Part shown: positions 63,572 to 64,000 of the stretch, piece by piece
Numbering within the stretch: position 1 is the stretch's first letter
Layout: each line of letters begins with the position of its first letter
From: Neopararhizobium haloflavum
GTDB taxonomy: Bacteria > Pseudomonadota > Alphaproteobacteria > Rhizobiales > Rhizobiaceae
Direction of reading: 5' to 3'
DNA: 64,000 nt
Assembly (NCBI RefSeq): GCF_002750855.1
Contig: NZ_NWUC01000002.1
Location: forward strand, 310,001 to 374,000
Translations under genes and position numbers: made by a program
Notes under the pieces: model-generated
What the model was told of the DNA's origin: nothing
What the model saw: the letters and a program-made list of their open reading frames with translations, nothing else
Databases searched by the model: none

Positions 63572-64000
63572 ATGGCCCGAAATGCCTTGCCGTCTATTTC
63601 CTCCGGCGAAGGCGGTCTCAACCGCTACTTAGAGGAAATCCGCAAATTCCCGATGCTGGAACCGCAGCAAGAGTACATGCTTGGAAAGCGGTATCAGGAA
63701 CATGGCGATCGCGATGCCGCCCACCAGCTGGTGACAAGCCATCTGCGGCTCGTCGCCAAGATCGCGATGGGTTATCGCGGCTATGGCCTGCCGATCGGCG
63801 AAGTCGTCTCCGAAGGCAATGTCGGCCTGATGCAAGCCGTCAAGAAATTCGATCCGGAGCGCGGCTTCCGTCTTGCCACCTACGCGATGTGGTGGATCAA
63901 GGCGTCGATTCAAGAGTACATCCTGCGGTCCTGGTCGCTGGTCAAGATGGGCACGACGGCCAACCAGAAGCGGTTGTTCTTCAACCTGCGCCGGCTCAAG
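63572..64000 (+). CDS. rpoH: heat-shock sigma factor RpoH (partial, cut by window edge)
   Basis: The frame from ATG at 63572 is open for 143 codons to the window end. The peptide starts MARNALPSISSGEGGLNRYL, then has region 2 of sigma-32 proteins: SHLRLVAKIAMGYRGYGLPI, GEVVSEGNVGLMQAVKKFDP, and ERGFRLATYAMWWIKASIQE. The segment SWSLVKMGTTANQKRLFFNL is the RpoH box (Q-K-x-L-F-F-N-L), which distinguishes RpoH from housekeeping sigma. About half of the protein is present. It should direct transcription of groES and other stress genes. Confidence 0.96.
   Translation, partial: MARNALPSISSGEGGLNRYLEEIRKFPMLEPQQEYMLGKRYQEHGDRDAAHQLVTSHLRLVAKIAMGYRGYGLPIGEVVSEGNVGLMQAVKKFDPERGFRLATYAMWWIKASIQEYILRSWSLVKMGTTANQKRLFFNLRRLK

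Overview
This window is a high-GC chromosomal segment of an alphaproteobacterium, most likely of the order Hyphomicrobiales (Rhizobiales). The evidence is the cell-cycle block sciP / ctrA / chpT, a DUF1134 (EipA-type) envelope protein, the short-form HisG plus HisZ pair next to hisS, a pca operon with a divergent LysR regulator of PcaQ type, and lpxK-waaA. I cannot assign a genus. I see no rRNA, tRNA, CRISPR array, insertion sequence or prophage. The window reads as core chromosome plus a catabolic operon. Its two edges cut a secreted protein gene (left) and rpoH (right).

Layout. 1-1650: a truncated secreted protein gene, then a divergent ECF sigma factor / anti-sigma pair. 1650-3050: a methyltransferase and a TrmO-like protein. 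3078-10682: a complete protocatechuate branch of the beta-ketoadipate pathway, in transcription order pcaD-pcaC-pcaH-pcaG-pcaI-pcaJ-pcaF-pcaB on the minus strand, with pcaQ divergent. 10.7-16.5 kb: a LuxR-type regulator without a visible LuxI, an acyl-CoA synthetase, an SMP-30 lactonase, a DMT exporter and an EAL protein with a degenerate GGDEF. 16.6-21.7 kb: a glycerate kinase behind a TroABCD-like Zn/Mn ABC transporter, whose upstream region holds a perfect palindrome. 21.8-34.9 kb: mutL, a lipid A/Kdo cluster (lpxK, waaA, an acyltransferase), a cysQ-like phosphatase, pmbA, a peroxiredoxin, a patatin, rsmD, rluB and tadA. 35-42.7 kb: ileS, ribF, a HAD phosphatase and groES-groEL under CIRCE and a heat-shock promoter. 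42.7-50.1 kb: a HxlR / FMN-reductase pair, an active-looking diguanylate cyclase, fumC and hisS-hisZ-hisG. 50.1-55.2 kb: an ArsR/SRPBCC pair, tag, two tandem L,D-transpeptidases and mnmA. 55.4-59.7 kb: the CtrA regulatory cluster and eipA. 59.8-64 kb: a coiled-coil membrane protein, a SpoU methyltransferase, rluD and the start of rpoH.

How genes work together. The pca genes turn protocatechuate into succinyl-CoA and acetyl-CoA in eight enzyme subunits, all in one operon-like run with stop/start overlaps. SciP (inhibitor), CtrA (master regulator) and ChpT (phosphotransferase to CtrA) form the known alphaproteobacterial cell-cycle phosphorelay, with a FliJ-like gene and a single-domain receiver among them. 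RpoH at the right edge probably drives the groES promoter at 40.5 kb.

No single gene here is clearly an unknown system. The most unusual signals are small: a four-unit 15-bp repeat that lengthens PcaC, a 10-codon ORF with a strong Shine-Dalgarno in the ctrA leader, a hairpin-dense gap after sciP, a low-GC patch inside hisS, an 11-1-11 palindrome in front of the metal transporter, a plus-strand terminator in a gap flanked only by minus-strand genes, and an operator that covers the start codon of an arsR gene.
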